Made by a program: the position numbers and the translations under genes
In this document: piece after piece, positions 63,469 to 64,000 of the stretch
Position numbering within the stretch: the stretch's first letter is position 1
Layout: each line of letters starts with the position of its first letter
Notes under the pieces: generated by a model
What the model saw: only the letters and a program-made list of their open reading frames with translations
Databases searched by the model: none
What the model was told of the DNA's origin: nothing
From: Kribbella solani
GTDB lineage: Bacteria; Actinomycetota; Actinomycetes; Propionibacteriales; Kribbellaceae
Reading direction: 5' to 3'
NCBI RefSeq assembly: GCF_014205295.1
Contig: NZ_JACHNF010000001.1
Span: 2,790,001 to 2,854,000, forward strand
DNA length: 64,000 nucleotides

Positions 63469-64000
63469 GTGAGCGCGCAGCAGTTGGATGTGAAGAAGTC
63501 GTGGCAAGCCATCCGGCGGCATCGCTTCCTGGTGGCAGCAGTGGCTGCGGTCGGCCTGCTGGCCGGAGTCGGATATGGGTTCGTGCAGCCGCCGATGTAC
63601 AACGCGTCCGCCCTCGTCGTGCTCCCACCGCCGCCGCAGTCGTCCGATGGCTCGACCGCCAGCGCGCAGAGCATCGACACCCAGGTGTACATCGCGGAGA
63701 GCGGACCGGTGCTGCTGAGCGCCGGACAGAACGTGTCGCCGCCGCTGACGCCAGACATCGCCCGGGCCCGAGTCAAAGCGACAGCCGTCACCGAGGACGT
63801 CATCCAGATCGACGCGCAGGGCACTACTGCCAAGCAGGCCGTCCAGCTTGCCAACGCGGTCGCACAGGTCTACCTGGTGTTCATCACCACCGACCAGAAG
63901 CTGCCGGGTGACCTAGGCAAGCGCACCGGTGCGCGCATCCTCGAAACAGCCACTGAAGCGCACGGCGGCAGCATGCTCGTACATTCGGTGATCTACGGCG
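63469..64000 (+). CDS. Wzz/YveK-type chain-length protein, 5' part
   Basis: From the GTG at 63469, with GGAGGGGG just upstream, 177 codons stay open to the window edge. The protein begins SAQQLDVKKSWQAIRRHRFL, then has a membrane helix (VAAVAAVGLLAGVGYGF) followed by a Wzz-like extracellular part (AQSIDTQVYIAESGPVLLSA, AKQAVQLANAVAQVYLV). This is the N-terminal half of a polysaccharide co-polymerase, a second one in the window. Confidence 0.82.
   Translation, partial: MSAQQLDVKKSWQAIRRHRFLVAAVAAVGLLAGVGYGFVQPPMYNASALVVLPPPPQSSDGSTASAQSIDTQVYIAESGPVLLSAGQNVSPPLTPDIARARVKATAVTEDVIQIDAQGTTAKQAVQLANAVAQVYLVFITTDQKLPGDLGKRTGARILETATEAHGGSMLVHSVIYG

Overview
This 64 kb window is a high-GC actinobacterial chromosome segment. 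GTG and TTG starts are common, genes overlap by 4 bp (ATGA or GTGA) or 1 bp (TGATG), and GTAC-rich codon choice is frequent. The gene families (form II CO-dehydrogenase-like locus, actinobacterial NadA, large exopolysaccharide locus with right-handed beta-helix proteins) fit the Nocardioidaceae/Propionibacteriales, and a Kribbella-like organism is my best guess. This is inference. I see no rRNA, tRNA, CRISPR array, transposase or phage gene.

Region 1 (1-13.2 kb) is metabolic. It starts with the 5' end of an A-type Fe-S carrier gene, a glycerate kinase and a divergent Nudix hydrolase. Two minus-strand units follow that together make a complete molybdenum hydroxylase system: coxS-coxL-coxM-coxG (6738 to 2128; CoxL carries AYRGAGR, the form II signature) and mocA-coxD-coxE-xdhC (11523 to 7242), which supply cofactor cytidylylation, MoxR/VWA maturation and cofactor insertion. 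nadA (quinolinate synthase) and a glyoxalase-fold protein close the region.

Region 2 (13.2-28.4 kb) has an unusual five-gene unit: two GT4 glycosyltransferases around two cytidylyltransferases and a CDP-alcohol phosphatidyltransferase. It is followed by two tandem secreted beta-helix proteins, a uronate-catabolism unit (fructuronate reductase-like dehydrogenase and LacI regulator, divergent from uxaC, with two matching LacI-type operators), an unknown protein, and a third beta-helix paralogue that is a lipoprotein.

Region 3 (28.4-53.4 kb) is exopolysaccharide synthesis: O-antigen-ligase/polymerase, Wzz-like protein with a degenerate kinase domain, two secreted beta-propeller proteins, then a long minus-strand series. 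This series holds an SDR, two C-methyltransferases, a glucose-1-phosphate cytidylyltransferase, PIG-L deacetylase, RmlC-like epimerase, class III aminotransferase, PAP2 phosphatase, GT2, pyruvyl transferase, two flippases, GT4, initiating polyprenyl-P sugar transferase, fcl, gmd and a WecG/TagA transferase. These make GDP-fucose and probably a CDP-linked branched deoxysugar, initiate the lipid-linked unit and flip it.

Region 4 (53.5-64 kb) has a toxin/antitoxin-like pair and then a plus-strand unit: nucleotide-sugar dehydrogenase, GT4, asparagine-synthase-type amidotransferase, fused alcohol-dehydrogenase/Gfo-Idh oxidoreductase, heparinase II/III-like protein and the start of a Wzz-like gene that runs off the window. 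This points to an amidated or uronate-containing polymer.

Two sequence-level signals cut across the genes. Short tandem arrays (12-67 bp units) sit at gene starts, ends and linkers. Around xdhC they duplicate start codons on one side and in-frame stop codons on the other, and at rfbC/aminotransferase they duplicate the TGA/GTG coupling junction. Second, an AT-rich near-palindrome GATTGTCGACAATC recurs inside coding sequences, with identical 15-18-mers in unrelated genes in different reading frames.
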